From contig CACIWI010000003.1 in the NCBI GenBank assembly GCA_902590355.1, forward strand, positions 1 through 64,000: a stretch of 64,000 nt of DNA, read 5' to 3'. Positions 23,577 to 34,008 of this stretch are shown one piece after another. Under the pieces are notes generated by a model that saw only the letters and a list, made by a program, of their open reading frames with translations, was not told where the DNA came from and ran no database searches. The position numbers and the translations under genes are program-made. Position 1 is the stretch's first letter. Every line of letters starts with the position of its first letter. The DNA comes from an uncultured Prochlorococcus sp. (GTDB lineage: Bacteria > Cyanobacteriota > Cyanobacteriia > PCC-6307 > Cyanobiaceae).

Positions 23577-24116
23577 ATGATTGTTATTAATCAACAGAAA
23601 AAACCAAATTTTGGAGCTAATCCTCCAGAAATTAGTTTAAATAACAATTTAAAAAGATGGTTTTCGAGGAATATTGGTTTGTGGCAATCTAATAGAACGT
23701 ATTTTCTTGATGAACCACAAAAAACTTATAATTTAACTATGAATATAAACATACAAGCTCTTGAGAGTAAAACCGAATGGGAGTCGCATTATAAATTCAC
23801 TTGGTACCCGGAAAAAAAATATAATTTCTTTGACGAAAACCCCCAGTATAAAGAACAAGGCGAAATGCGAGCATTCCTAAAAGGTCATCAACTTTTTAGG
23901 GAAAATTTTTATTTAAGTAATGATGAAGGGATTTCAAATATTAAGCAAGTTGACGAACACGAAATGATTTTTGAATCTTCTTACAAAGATTGGTACATAA
24001 TTGAACATACAAGACTTGTAGATTCGGATAATTATAGATTTAGGGTTATATATTCTTGGAACAACAACAAACTAAAAATAGTAGAGAATCATCACGAAAT
24101 AAAAATTATTAAGTAA
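23577..24116 (+). CDS. hypothetical protein, possible CpeS/CpcS-like lipocalin-fold chromophore lyase homologue
   Basis: RNIGLWQSNRTYFL N-terminal motif and beta-strand-rich layout; assignment tentative. Confidence 0.45.
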   Translation: MIVINQQKKPNFGANPPEISLNNNLKRWFSRNIGLWQSNRTYFLDEPQKTYNLTMNINIQALESKTEWESHYKFTWYPEKKYNFFDENPQYKEQGEMRAFLKGHQLFRENFYLSNDEGISNIKQVDEHEMIFESSYKDWYIIEHTRLVDSDNYRFRVIYSWNNNKLKIVENHHEIKIIK

Positions 24117-24177
24117 GAAATTTTTTTAATAAAAATCAAAATTCAAAATGTTATCTTGTATTAAATGTTATTAGTTA

Positions 24178-24618
24178 ATGGGTCTTAATTTTTATTCAAA
24201 AAGAATTCTCAAATGGGTTGGTATTAGCCTTACTTTACTTTTTCCAATTTTTGAGATTAATAAAATAAATAAACAAATTAAAGCCGAAACAAAACTAACT
24301 GCCGCTTCTGAAAAAGATCTATTCCTATATAGGCAAATGGGGGCTTCTTATCTTTGTATAGCCTCAAAGGCTGAAGTAGATTTTAATAAAGGTCTTGGTG
24401 TTGCTAGTGCTACTTTTGCGAACGTTATTGTTGGCAAGCATGGTGGGGTTATTAAAGAATTAGGTAATGAAAAACTAGACGAAGAGAAATTATACAACGC
24501 AGGCACATTTCAGATTGTTGGAAGTGCACTTAATATTTGTCCCGAAAGCATTCCGGATAATATAAAAAAAGATTATGAAAAAAGGTTAAAGGAACTAGTA
24601 AAGGGAAACAAAAAATAA
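24178..24618 (+). CDS. conserved hypothetical secreted/membrane-anchored protein
   Basis: N-terminal hydrophobic segment, no recognised domain. Confidence 0.6.
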   Translation: MGLNFYSKRILKWVGISLTLLFPIFEINKINKQIKAETKLTAASEKDLFLYRQMGASYLCIASKAEVDFNKGLGVASATFANVIVGKHGGVIKELGNEKLDEEKLYNAGTFQIVGSALNICPESIPDNIKKDYEKRLKELVKGNKK

Positions 24619-24627
24619 TTTCCTAGA

Positions 24628-25623
24628 TTATCTAAACATTGAACTAACTGAACTTTCTTCGTGGATTCTCCAAATAGCTTCACCTAGCATATTTGCAACA
24701 GAAAGGACTTTTAATTGAGGGAAATTATCTTTCAAGATAACTGGTATGCTGTTAGTCACAATAACTTGTTCGAAAAGATTCTTGGTACTTAACCTTTCAT
24801 AAGAAGGAGGAGAGAATACCGCATGTGAAGCGCATGCAAATATTCTATTAGCTCCTTCTTTTTTTAGTAAATTAGCTCCAGAACAAATTGTGCCTCCCGT
24901 ATCTATCATGTCGTCTATAAGAATAGCCGTTTTACCTTTGACTTCACCAATAACTGTTAGACTTTCAGCGATATTATGTGCAGATCTCCTTTTATCAATA
25001 ATCGCCAAAGGAGCATCCTTCATTAATTTTGCGAATGCTCTTGCTCTCGCCACTCCACCTACATCAGGAGAGACTACAACTATTTCTTCTAAATCTAAAG
25101 TTTCAAGGTAATCAATTAATACAGGTGAACCGTAAATATGATCGCATGGAATATCAAAATAGCCTTGTATTTGAGCCGAGTGCAAGTCCATGGCAAGAAC
25201 TCTATCGACTCCAGATTTTTCTAGTAAATTAGCAGTTAGTTTTGCAGTTATAGACTCTCTTCCTGAGGTCTTTCTATCTGCCCTTGCATATCCAAAATAG
25301 GGAATTACAGCAGTTATTTGTCTTGCAGACGCCCTCTTACATGCATCCACCATTATCATAAGCTCCATTAAACTATCGTTTACAGGAGCGCATGTAGGTT
25401 GTATCAGGAAGACATCACAACCTCTAATAGATTGCTGAATCTGGACATAAAGTTCTCCATCTGCAAATCTTTTAGATATTAAAGGTACATTTTCAATACC
25501 TAAGTATGATGCAATTTCTTCAGCTAATTTAGGATTTGTTGTCCCACTTACTAACCTTAATCTACTATTAGTTAGATTAAAGTCCGATTCTTTACTTTGC
25601 ATTGCCGTGATAAAACTTGTCAC
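24628..25623 (-). CDS. prs: ribose-phosphate pyrophosphokinase
   Basis: RFADGELYVQIQQSIRGCDVFLIQPT, DLHSAQIQGYF, ILIDDMIDTGGTI. Confidence 0.97.
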   Translation of the reverse strand: MTSFITAMQSKESDFNLTNSRLRLVSGTTNPKLAEEIASYLGIENVPLISKRFADGELYVQIQQSIRGCDVFLIQPTCAPVNDSLMELMIMVDACKRASARQITAVIPYFGYARADRKTSGRESITAKLTANLLEKSGVDRVLAMDLHSAQIQGYFDIPCDHIYGSPVLIDYLETLDLEEIVVVSPDVGGVARARAFAKLMKDAPLAIIDKRRSAHNIAESLTVIGEVKGKTAILIDDMIDTGGTICSGANLLKKEGANRIFACASHAVFSPPSYERLSTKNLFEQVIVTNSIPVILKDNFPQLKVLSVANMLGEAIWRIHEESSVSSMFR

Positions 25624-25870
25624 GAAATTTGCACCATAAAACTATATCCTTATCGTAGTCGTTAATGTGAATTTCGCAAAAGATAATAACTACATGTTTT
25701 CAAAAGTCTTATCAATTAAGCCACATAAATTTTTGAATAAAAATCAGTATTTATATTTTTTCAGTCTTAAAAACTAGGAATAATATTTGTCAATTAAAAA
25801 AAATTTGTATATGGTTTATTTAGAAAATTAAAAACACTTTTATTTTAAAGAATCAAAATATAATTAAAAT

Positions 25871-27391
25871 ATGCCTATAAAGCCAATTCTTGCAAAAAAA
25901 TCATTAGGCCTACTTATGCATCCATCTTCTATTCCAGGAGGAAGGGTATGTGGAACTTTTGGTAGAGGAGCTAAAGGGTGGATAAAAAAACTACATAAAC
26001 ATGGAATTGAGTACTGGCAATTTTTACCTCTTACTCCGACTGACTCAACAGGTTCTCCATATAGTTCACCATCTAGTTTTGCACTAAACCCATGGTTTTT
26101 GGATATAGATGATTTAATTGAGAAAGGTTTTATCCTTATTTCAAATAAAGAAAATCTAGGTCCAACAAATCATAATAATGATCATTTTGATTTTGATATT
26201 GCGAATGATTTAACAAAGAAATTAGGTCACCTCCTTTTAGAAGGTTGGAGTTCACAATCTGAAGAAAGAAAAATTAATTTTAATAAATGGATCAGGAGTA
26301 ATTCTTGGGTTGAAGATTATGCAACATTTGTTGTTATCAGAGAGGAATTTAATATGTTGCCTTGGTGGGAATGGCCTCAAAAATTTAAATTAAAAAATAA
26401 CAAGTTCTTAGAATCTTGGATTAAGAAAAAAAGTGAAGAGATACTTATTAAAAAATTAATACAGTGGCATCTTGATGAGCAATGGCGCGCTATTAAATAC
26501 TATGCAAAATCAAAAAATATTAAGCTAATAGGAGATTTGCCTTTTTATGTCTCTAGGGACAGCGCCGACGTATGGAGTAATAAATCATTATTTTCAATTT
26601 TTAAAAATGGAGATTTAATCTTTCAAAGTGGTGTCCCACCTGATTATTTTTCATCAACAGGACAATTATGGGGTACCCCAACCTACTTTTGGTCAAAACA
26701 TAAGAGGACTAATTTCGATTGGTGGAGAAAAAGATTTCAAAGGCAATTTGAACTTGTGGACATATTGAGATTTGATCATTTCAGAGGTTTAGCAGGTTAC
26801 TGGAGAGTTAATGGGAGTTCTAAAACAGCAATTATTGGAAAATGGATAAATTCTCCAGGTAGAACACTTTTAAATAAAGTAAAAAATGATCTGGGGGCTG
26901 ACTATCTACCCATTATTGCGGAGGATCTTGGAGTAATAACACCAGATGTTGAGAAATTAAGGAAAAAATTTGAACTGCCTGGAATGAAAATATTGCAATT
27001 CGCTTTTGATGGCAATGAAGATAATCCTTATTTACCCAAGAATATTGAAGGACGAAATTGGGTTGTTTATACAGGTACACACGACAACTCTACTTCTGTT
27101 TCTTGGTGGGAATATCTAGATTATGAATCCAAAAAAAGAATAAAAGATGAGTATAAATTTTCAGGAAATCCTTCTTGGGATTTAATAGAAATTGGCATGG
27201 AAACAAATGCTAATCTCTTTATCGCTCCAATACAAGATCTATTATCTCTAGACGATTCAAGTAGATTAAACACACCTGGCACAACAAAAGATAACTGGAA
27301 ATGGAAATTAAATCGATCTTTAGAAGAAATAGAACATAATATAAAAATCTTTAGTGAGCTAGGAAATAATTTTGGTAGAACTCGAAAGTAG
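25871..27391 (+). CDS. malQ: 4-alpha-glucanotransferase
   Basis: QFLPLTPTDSTGSPYSSPSSFALNP, DILRFDHFRGLAGYW, YTGTHDNST. Confidence 0.96.
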   Translation: MPIKPILAKKSLGLLMHPSSIPGGRVCGTFGRGAKGWIKKLHKHGIEYWQFLPLTPTDSTGSPYSSPSSFALNPWFLDIDDLIEKGFILISNKENLGPTNHNNDHFDFDIANDLTKKLGHLLLEGWSSQSEERKINFNKWIRSNSWVEDYATFVVIREEFNMLPWWEWPQKFKLKNNKFLESWIKKKSEEILIKKLIQWHLDEQWRAIKYYAKSKNIKLIGDLPFYVSRDSADVWSNKSLFSIFKNGDLIFQSGVPPDYFSSTGQLWGTPTYFWSKHKRTNFDWWRKRFQRQFELVDILRFDHFRGLAGYWRVNGSSKTAIIGKWINSPGRTLLNKVKNDLGADYLPIIAEDLGVITPDVEKLRKKFELPGMKILQFAFDGNEDNPYLPKNIEGRNWVVYTGTHDNSTSVSWWEYLDYESKKRIKDEYKFSGNPSWDLIEIGMETNANLFIAPIQDLLSLDDSSRLNTPGTTKDNWKWKLNRSLEEIEHNIKIFSELGNNFGRTRK

Positions 27392-27404
27392 ACTTTATAA
27401 TCAA

Positions 27405-27899
27405 TTATTTATCAATGATTTTATTTTCAATATTTTGAATCTCAATAACATTTACATTTAAAATAAAATATCTCTTTAATATAAATATAGTTAGAACTAA
27501 TATAAAAAAATACAAAAGACTTCCCTGCCATGTATTGATAAGATCGAATTTCCGAAAAAGAAAATCCTCTCCCTTTTTCTTTGATATTTTTCTTTCTTTA
27601 ACTGCTAAATTTAATAAAGTATTTTTTTTTAATACTAAGCAATCCTCTAATTTAATTAACAAAGATCTTATAAAAGGATACTCTGGCCTAATACTTTTAT
27701 TATTATTTTCAATAGAGTTTATTATTCGTTCAGGAATTTTTGAAATTTTTGACAATTCTTGAGTTGTAAGGTTTTGTTGAATTCTTGCTTCTTTTACTAA
27801 CTTTGCAATTTCTAAATATTGGTCAACCAATCCAGGAGTAAATTCTTTATTTTTTTCAGATTTTTTATTAAATAAAAAGAAATTTTTCAAAATATTCAT
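27405..27899 (-). CDS. RodZ-like helix-turn-helix (HTH_25) membrane protein
   Basis: KEARIQQNLTTQELSKISKIPERIINSIENN...RPEYPFIRSLL then a single TM helix. Confidence 0.75.
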   Translation of the reverse strand: MNILKNFFLFNKKSEKNKEFTPGLVDQYLEIAKLVKEARIQQNLTTQELSKISKIPERIINSIENNNKSIRPEYPFIRSLLIKLEDCLVLKKNTLLNLAVKERKISKKKGEDFLFRKFDLINTWQGSLLYFFILVLTIFILKRYFILNVNVIEIQNIENKIIDK

Positions 27900-27997
27900 T
27901 TAATCTTCCAAAGCAAAATAATACTTACTTCTCATTTTTAAACCAATACTAATAAAATTGAAATATTAGGTAAGTTTATTAGAAATAAATATTAAAA

Positions 27998-29653
27998 TTA
28001 AACTGGTGAAATAATATTTTGCACCGCACTTTTTGCGATATTCAGAGGGCTAAAAGTATCTCTAATTAAAGCTAAGAGTTTTTTCGCATCAGTAAATTCT
28101 AATTTTTCATCTTTTATTAGACTTAAAAGAAGATTCTTCCTGACTTCGGATCCTTGTCTACTGACAAATAATTTCAATCCTGCATTTGCAACTGGTATGA
28201 GGTCTGAATTAATATTCTCTGAATCTTTAAATAGAATGTTTAACAAACTCTCAACTTTTTCTATTTGAATGTGTCCTTTTTTATCAAAAACGACTTCTAA
28301 AAGGATTTCTAAAATCTCTTCAGAATTATCAGTCAGTAGTTTTTTAGCAATATATGGATAAGCTATTTTTAAAATTTTAAATTCAGGATCTAACCTTAGT
28401 GCTAAACCTTCTTGACTAACAACGGCTCTTATTATTAAGGCAAACCTACTGGGAACTCTGAAAGGATAGGAATACATTAGTTTTGAGAATTTGTCAGTTA
28501 CATTTTTAAGATTAAAATTACCAACCTCAGCTCCAAAAGATCCTCCTAGAACTTCTTTTAATGGTTCAACAAGTTTTTTAAGATCTTGTTCTTTGGTTAA
28601 AAACCCTAATTTCTGGAAATCTTCTGCGAGAAGATAATATTCTTGATTTATAATGTGAACAATTGCTTTAATTAGAGTAAGTCTATCTGAATTTGTAATG
28701 GTATCCATCATTCCGAAATCAACATAAGCTAAATTCCCACAATCTGCATTTCCTCCTTTGAGAGCAAACATATTACCTGGATGTGGGTCTGCATGAAAAT
28801 ATCCAAATTCAAATAATTGCTGCAGTCCACTTATGACACATGTTTTTATAAATGAAGCAGGTATTAAGTTATTTTCCTCTAATAAAGCTCGATCTCTTAA
28901 CTTAACTCCATCAATCCAAGAAGTTGTGATTACCCTTTTGGATGAAAACTTTTTTTCTAATTTAGGAATAAAAATATTTGGGTTTTCTTTGAATAAATTT
29001 GCAAACTTCAAAGCATTTTCGGCCTCTTTTTGATAGTCAATTTCATCAAAAAGTGCCTTACCGAATTCATCTATTATTTCTCCAATTCCAACACCGATAT
29101 TTAATGGCAGGAGTGGGGATAAAAAAGTTCCCAAAAATCTTAAGATTACAATATCCCTTCTTATGAGAAAGTATAAATAGGGCCTCTGTACTTTCACAGC
29201 TAGATAAGAATTATTTATTTTTGCTTTATAAACTTGACCTAAGCTTGCTGAAGCAATAGGACTATCTGGAAACTCTTCAAATAATTCATTAGCAGGGGAT
29301 CCAAGTTCCTCTTCAATTATTTTTAAAGCAATTTTTTGATCAAATGCTGGGAGATTATCTTGTAATTTTGTAAGTTCTGTAAGCCAATCTTGTCTAACAA
29401 GATCTGGTCTAGTTGAGAGTGCTTGGCCTAATTTGATAAAACAAGGTCCTAAATCAGTTATTACATCAAAAAGATATTTCGAGAGATTTTTTTGTACATT
29501 TTTATTTTTACTGTTACCTTGAAAAAGTATTCTTAAAAAAAGAAAAATAAAAGTTAAAAGGATATATAAAACTCTTGGGATATAAATCCATGGTCTCAAA
29601 ATCAACCAAAGGAAGTCATCTTTTGCTGAATATTTCGAATAAGATCTTTCCAT
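27998..29653 (-). CDS. ABC1/AarF/UbiB-family atypical kinase
   Basis: LGPCFIKLGQALSTRPDL, SPIASASLGQVYKA, FHADPHPGNMFAL. Confidence 0.93.
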   Translation of the reverse strand: MERSYSKYSAKDDFLWLILRPWIYIPRVLYILLTFIFLFLRILFQGNSKNKNVQKNLSKYLFDVITDLGPCFIKLGQALSTRPDLVRQDWLTELTKLQDNLPAFDQKIALKIIEEELGSPANELFEEFPDSPIASASLGQVYKAKINNSYLAVKVQRPYLYFLIRRDIVILRFLGTFLSPLLPLNIGVGIGEIIDEFGKALFDEIDYQKEAENALKFANLFKENPNIFIPKLEKKFSSKRVITTSWIDGVKLRDRALLEENNLIPASFIKTCVISGLQQLFEFGYFHADPHPGNMFALKGGNADCGNLAYVDFGMMDTITNSDRLTLIKAIVHIINQEYYLLAEDFQKLGFLTKEQDLKKLVEPLKEVLGGSFGAEVGNFNLKNVTDKFSKLMYSYPFRVPSRFALIIRAVVSQEGLALRLDPEFKILKIAYPYIAKKLLTDNSEEILEILLEVVFDKKGHIQIEKVESLLNILFKDSENINSDLIPVANAGLKLFVSRQGSEVRKNLLLSLIKDEKLEFTDAKKLLALIRDTFSPLNIAKSAVQNIISPV

Positions 29654-29717
29654 TAAAATTAAAAAATATCAAAAAAGATTACTACATAGTTCATTCTATA
29701 TATGTCAATAATACTTT

Positions 29718-31112
29718 ATGAGCATTTCATCTTTTCTAACTAAAAAGTTTTTAAAGTCCTTATTCTTTCCTGCTCATAACAGAGGGGCAGCTTTACCAAA
29801 GAAATTAGTAAAGTTATTAAAATATCCACCTGGATATTGGGATTTGCCTGAGCTACCAGAAATAGGTTCCCCACTATCCCAAAACGGATTAATTGCTAAA
29901 TCTCAAAGAGAATTCTCCGACAAATTTGGGGCTAAAGGATGTTTTTTTGGAGTTAATGGAGCTTCAGGATTAATACAATCAGCAGTAATTGCAATGGCAA
30001 ATCCAGGCGAAAATATCCTGATGCCTAGAAATGTTCATATAAGTGTTATAAAAATCTGTGCGATGCAGAATATAAATCCAATATTTTTTGACCTAGAATT
30101 TTCAAACGTAACGGGGCATTACAAACCAATTACAAAAATTTGGTTGGAAAATGTATTTAAAAAATTAAATTTTGATGAGAATAAAATTTCAGGGGTTATT
30201 CTTGTAAATCCCTCTTATCATGGTTATGCCGGAGATTTAGAGCCTTTAATAGATTGTTGTCATCAAAAAAATTTACCTGTTTTAGTTGATGAAGCCCATG
30301 GCTCATATTTCCTTTTTTGTGAAAATCTTAATTTACCAAAACCGGCCTTATCATCAAACGCTGATTTAGTAGTTAATTCGTTGCATAAGTCGCTCAATGG
30401 ATTAACTCAAACGGCAGTGCTTTGGTACAAAGGGAATCTAATAAATGAAGGTAATTTAATTAGAAGTATTAATTTACTGCAAACTACCAGTCCAAGTTCC
30501 TTATTACTTTCTTCTTGTGAAGAGTCTATTTGGGACTGGCTTAACAAAAAAAGTTTATCAAAATATCAAAAAAGAATTTTAGAAGCAAGAAGTATTTATA
30601 AAAAATTAATTCAAAAAAATATTCCCCTCATAGAAACTCAAGACCCCTTAAAAATTGTAGTAAATACCTCAAAGGCTGGGATTGATGGTTTTACTGCTGA
30701 TAATTTTTTTTATAGAAATGGCCTTATTGCCGAATTGCCAGAAATGATGACTCTCACTTTTTGCTTAGGATTTGGAAATCAAAAAGATTTTCTCAATTTA
30801 TTTGAAAAGTTATGGAAAAAATTACTATTAAATTCCAAAAATTCTAAAAGTTTAGAAGTACCCAAATCGCCCTTTAAATTAGTTCAAACTCCCGAAATCG
30901 AAATTGGAATAGCTTGGAGAAGTAAGACTAGGAGTATTTCTTTCTCACAATCGTTAAATAAAATATCTGGAGATATTATTTGCCCTTATCCTCCTGGGAT
31001 ACCTCTACTAATTCCTGGCGAAAAAATTGATTTAGATAGGTTTAATTGGATAAATAATCAAAGTTTATGCAACAAAGATCTGGTAAATTTTAATATAAGA
31101 GTCTTAGAATAA
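29718..31112 (+). CDS. Orn/Lys/Arg decarboxylase family PLP enzyme
   Basis: FFGVNGASGLIQSAV, VDEAHGSYF, VVNSLHKSLNGLTQTAVL PLP-lysine region. Confidence 0.88.
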   Translation: MSISSFLTKKFLKSLFFPAHNRGAALPKKLVKLLKYPPGYWDLPELPEIGSPLSQNGLIAKSQREFSDKFGAKGCFFGVNGASGLIQSAVIAMANPGENILMPRNVHISVIKICAMQNINPIFFDLEFSNVTGHYKPITKIWLENVFKKLNFDENKISGVILVNPSYHGYAGDLEPLIDCCHQKNLPVLVDEAHGSYFLFCENLNLPKPALSSNADLVVNSLHKSLNGLTQTAVLWYKGNLINEGNLIRSINLLQTTSPSSLLLSSCEESIWDWLNKKSLSKYQKRILEARSIYKKLIQKNIPLIETQDPLKIVVNTSKAGIDGFTADNFFYRNGLIAELPEMMTLTFCLGFGNQKDFLNLFEKLWKKLLLNSKNSKSLEVPKSPFKLVQTPEIEIGIAWRSKTRSISFSQSLNKISGDIICPYPPGIPLLIPGEKIDLDRFNWINNQSLCNKDLVNFNIRVLE

Positions 31113-31124
31113 TAGTAATTTCAT

Positions 31125-31982
31125 ATGAGATTAAGAAGCGGATTACTTATAGGAATTTTTGGTTTAATTGTTGTTTTGTTGGGCGGATGGTTTTTTACAT
31201 TGGCAACTGCTTTGCTTACATATTTAGCATTATTAGAATTTTTTAGAATGGCAGAATTTAAAGGAATAAGACCAGCTACAAAAACCACATTATTTTCATC
31301 CTTTATTATTATAATTTCTGCTTATCTTGAGACTATTGGTTTGCTTGAAGGAGAAATTTCAAATTCAATTTTGCCAATATGTACAGTTGGGATATGCACT
31401 TGGTTACTCTTGCAACCAAAACCTGGGACAATTTCAGATATTGCAGCCTCTATTTTTGGATTATTCTATTTAGGTTTTTTACCTAGTTACTGGATTAAGT
31501 TAAGGGGATTAGATTCAGTAATAATAAGTTCAAATCAAGGTTTTATGTCCTTTGAGAACTTATCAAATACTACAGGTCTTCATTTAACTTTAACTTCTTG
31601 TTTTTTAATTGTCGCTAGTGATATTGGCTCTTATTTCATTGGGAAGTCATTTGGTAAAACATCTCTATCTCCAATCTCACCGAGCAAAACTATTGAAGGT
31701 TTAATTGGAGGGTTATCCTGTTCAACTTTACTAGCAATATTTTTCGCATTTTTAATGAATTGGGAACATCCTTTATTTTTTGGAATAATATATGGAATTT
31801 CAATTTCTCTTATGGCATTAGTTGGAGATTTAATTGAATCTATGATGAAGAGAGATGCAAAAATAAAAGATTCCGGAACTTTTTTACCGGGACATGGAGG
31901 AATTCTCGACAGAATTGACAGTTACATCTTTACTCCATCAGTTTTGTATTATATTTTTATAATTCTCAAGTATCTAAATTAA
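31125..31982 (+). CDS. cdsA: phosphatidate cytidylyltransferase
   Basis: C-terminal SPSKTIEGLIGG...GDLIESMMKRDAKIKDSGTFLPGHGGILDRIDS signature. Confidence 0.95.
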   Translation: MRLRSGLLIGIFGLIVVLLGGWFFTLATALLTYLALLEFFRMAEFKGIRPATKTTLFSSFIIIISAYLETIGLLEGEISNSILPICTVGICTWLLLQPKPGTISDIAASIFGLFYLGFLPSYWIKLRGLDSVIISSNQGFMSFENLSNTTGLHLTLTSCFLIVASDIGSYFIGKSFGKTSLSPISPSKTIEGLIGGLSCSTLLAIFFAFLMNWEHPLFFGIIYGISISLMALVGDLIESMMKRDAKIKDSGTFLPGHGGILDRIDSYIFTPSVLYYIFIILKYLN

Positions 31983-31993
31983 TTAAAATTTTT

Positions 31994-32893
31994 TTATTCC
32001 AAAAAATAATCTTGGATAACTTTACTAGTTAATGATGGAAGATCTATATGTGGAAGATGACCACAATTTTGTAACCCTACAAAATTTAATTTTTCGATAC
32101 TTCTTATATTTTTAATCTCCTTTTTTCCAAGAATTCGATCATTTTCCCCACATAATGTTTTTATTGGGATGTTTTGGATATATTTTTGAGTCCCTGCAAA
32201 CCCACCACTTTTTGCAAATGATGCAAGCGAATTCCTCCATCCCTTACAACCTAGATGAATTGAAGCAATTTGCTCTTCCATCTCACCAACACATTCATCT
32301 GGATAAGCAAATGCTTGCCTACAAAGACTTTTTCTGACTTGAGGCAATCCTAGAAATGAGGCGCCAATTTGATTAAGAGGGAAAGGGATACTTTTAGGTT
32401 CTCCAAATAATCCGGCGGGGGACAAAAGTAAAATTTTATCAATAGAATCAGGAATTTCAAAAGCGAGTTTTAAAGCTGTTGATCCTCCCATAGAGGCACC
32501 AATAATATTTAGATTCTTTCCTATCTTTAAGGTCTTAATGAGATCAATTAAATGTGAAATTATTTTCGAGGAATTGTATACATTTGTTGCACACCTGGGA
32601 CTAAAACCAAAACCCAGCAGATCAGGAACAATTACCTGGAAATTTCTTTTTAGTGATTTATATATTCTCCTGAATTCTAAAAAACTACTATCAAAGCCAT
32701 GTAGAAGAAGTATAGGTTGACCCTTTCCTCCCATAACTACAGGGAATTTTAAAGAATTCCAGTTTTGGTTAAGTTTTATCCACTTTACATCATTTGCCAA
32801 ATAAAGACCTAAAGGATCTAATAGTGAAAATTTGGCATTTTCAAAAAATTCTGCATTTAAATCATTTAATTCTTCAAAATTGTTTTTAGTCAA
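31994..32893 (-). CDS. alpha/beta hydrolase
   Basis: ILLLHGFDSS, NIIGASMGGSTAL nucleophile elbow, NCGHLPHID. Confidence 0.88.
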   Translation of the reverse strand: MTKNNFEELNDLNAEFFENAKFSLLDPLGLYLANDVKWIKLNQNWNSLKFPVVMGGKGQPILLLHGFDSSFLEFRRIYKSLKRNFQVIVPDLLGFGFSPRCATNVYNSSKIISHLIDLIKTLKIGKNLNIIGASMGGSTALKLAFEIPDSIDKILLLSPAGLFGEPKSIPFPLNQIGASFLGLPQVRKSLCRQAFAYPDECVGEMEEQIASIHLGCKGWRNSLASFAKSGGFAGTQKYIQNIPIKTLCGENDRILGKKEIKNIRSIEKLNFVGLQNCGHLPHIDLPSLTSKVIQDYFLE

Positions 32894-32901
32894 AACAATG
32901 T

Positions 32902-33993
32902 TTATGTTTTAATTTTTTGTTGTTCAAAATTTGCAATAACCTCAACTATGTCCCTTTTATTAATTTTAAAAGGCAAAAAGTGAATCTCAGATTTATCTCG
33001 ACAAGTAAAATCAGCAATTTTCTCTAAATTATTATTTTCAAAAACATTTATTCCAAGTTGTGCGATAGTAGTTGGCAAATTCAATTTTTTCATAAGTACA
33101 AATAATTGTTTAATTGATTGATCAGCTAATTTATTATTATTTTTCATTTCTTCTAATCTTAATTGCAATAATAATCCAACTCCAACAATTTCACCATGCA
33201 AGAATTTATTAGGGGTGATTATCTGTGTAATTGCATTATGAATAGCATGTGCTGCAGCTGTCCTACACTTTTCTCCACCAATACCACCAACTAATCCAGC
33301 TGTAAGTCCACATGCTTCTACAGTATTTCGCCAAGAAGGATTATTTTCGAATTGACCCTTAAATGCTTTTTCTCCATCTATCAATAGTTGATCTCTTAAA
33401 ACTCTTGATATCTGAATTGCTTGTTGAACAAGGCCATCATCTATTGTCGAACTTGTTATTGAGGATTCGTACCATTTTGCTAAGGCATCTGCTATCCCAC
33501 TAGCAAGTGTTCTAGATGGAGCTGTTTGAATAAACTTATGATCATAAACTAATATTTTCGGACAAGATCCTAATGCAACATCCTTTATGAATTGACCATT
33601 CTTTGTATAGATATTAGATAAGGCTGTCCAACCTGCACATGTAGAAGAGCTAAGGGGGACTGTGATACAAGGAATATTAAGAGAATCGGCTATATATTTT
33701 CCAGAATCTAGAACTTTACCACCTCCTGCTGCAATAACAGAATCGTTATTGTTTTTTAAAATGATATTCTTAATCCTTGAAATATCTTCATAACAACAAT
33801 CAAATTGTAAATTAGCAAAATTAGGATTAAGGTTTTGATTTTTTAAATCATAAAAAATTCTATTTCTCAGATTATTCGTATTAATTCCCCTACCAAGAAC
33901 TAAAGGACTTTTAGTTAATTTAGTAATTTTAGGTAAAGATTTTTGCCAAGCATATTTTCCCCTAAATATAGTTTCTGGAGAGATTGAATGCAT
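32902..33993 (-). CDS. iron-containing alcohol dehydrogenase / glycerol dehydrogenase family
   Basis: AAGGGKVLDSGKY, VPLSSSTCAGWTALSNIY, AAHAIHNAIT...LHGEIVGVGLL. Confidence 0.85.
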   Translation of the reverse strand: MHSISPETIFRGKYAWQKSLPKITKLTKSPLVLGRGINTNNLRNRIFYDLKNQNLNPNFANLQFDCCYEDISRIKNIILKNNNDSVIAAGGGKVLDSGKYIADSLNIPCITVPLSSSTCAGWTALSNIYTKNGQFIKDVALGSCPKILVYDHKFIQTAPSRTLASGIADALAKWYESSITSSTIDDGLVQQAIQISRVLRDQLLIDGEKAFKGQFENNPSWRNTVEACGLTAGLVGGIGGEKCRTAAAHAIHNAITQIITPNKFLHGEIVGVGLLLQLRLEEMKNNNKLADQSIKQLFVLMKKLNLPTTIAQLGINVFENNNLEKIADFTCRDKSEIHFLPFKINKRDIVEVIANFEQQKIKT

Positions 33994-34008
33994 ATTTACT
34001 TTGAATGT

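Noticed and set aside
25694-25777. 28-codon plus-strand ORF MFSKVLSINKPHKFLNKNQYLYFFSLKN in the prs-malQ gap
   Set aside because: Too short and low-complexity AT-rich; no ribosome-binding site or homology support.
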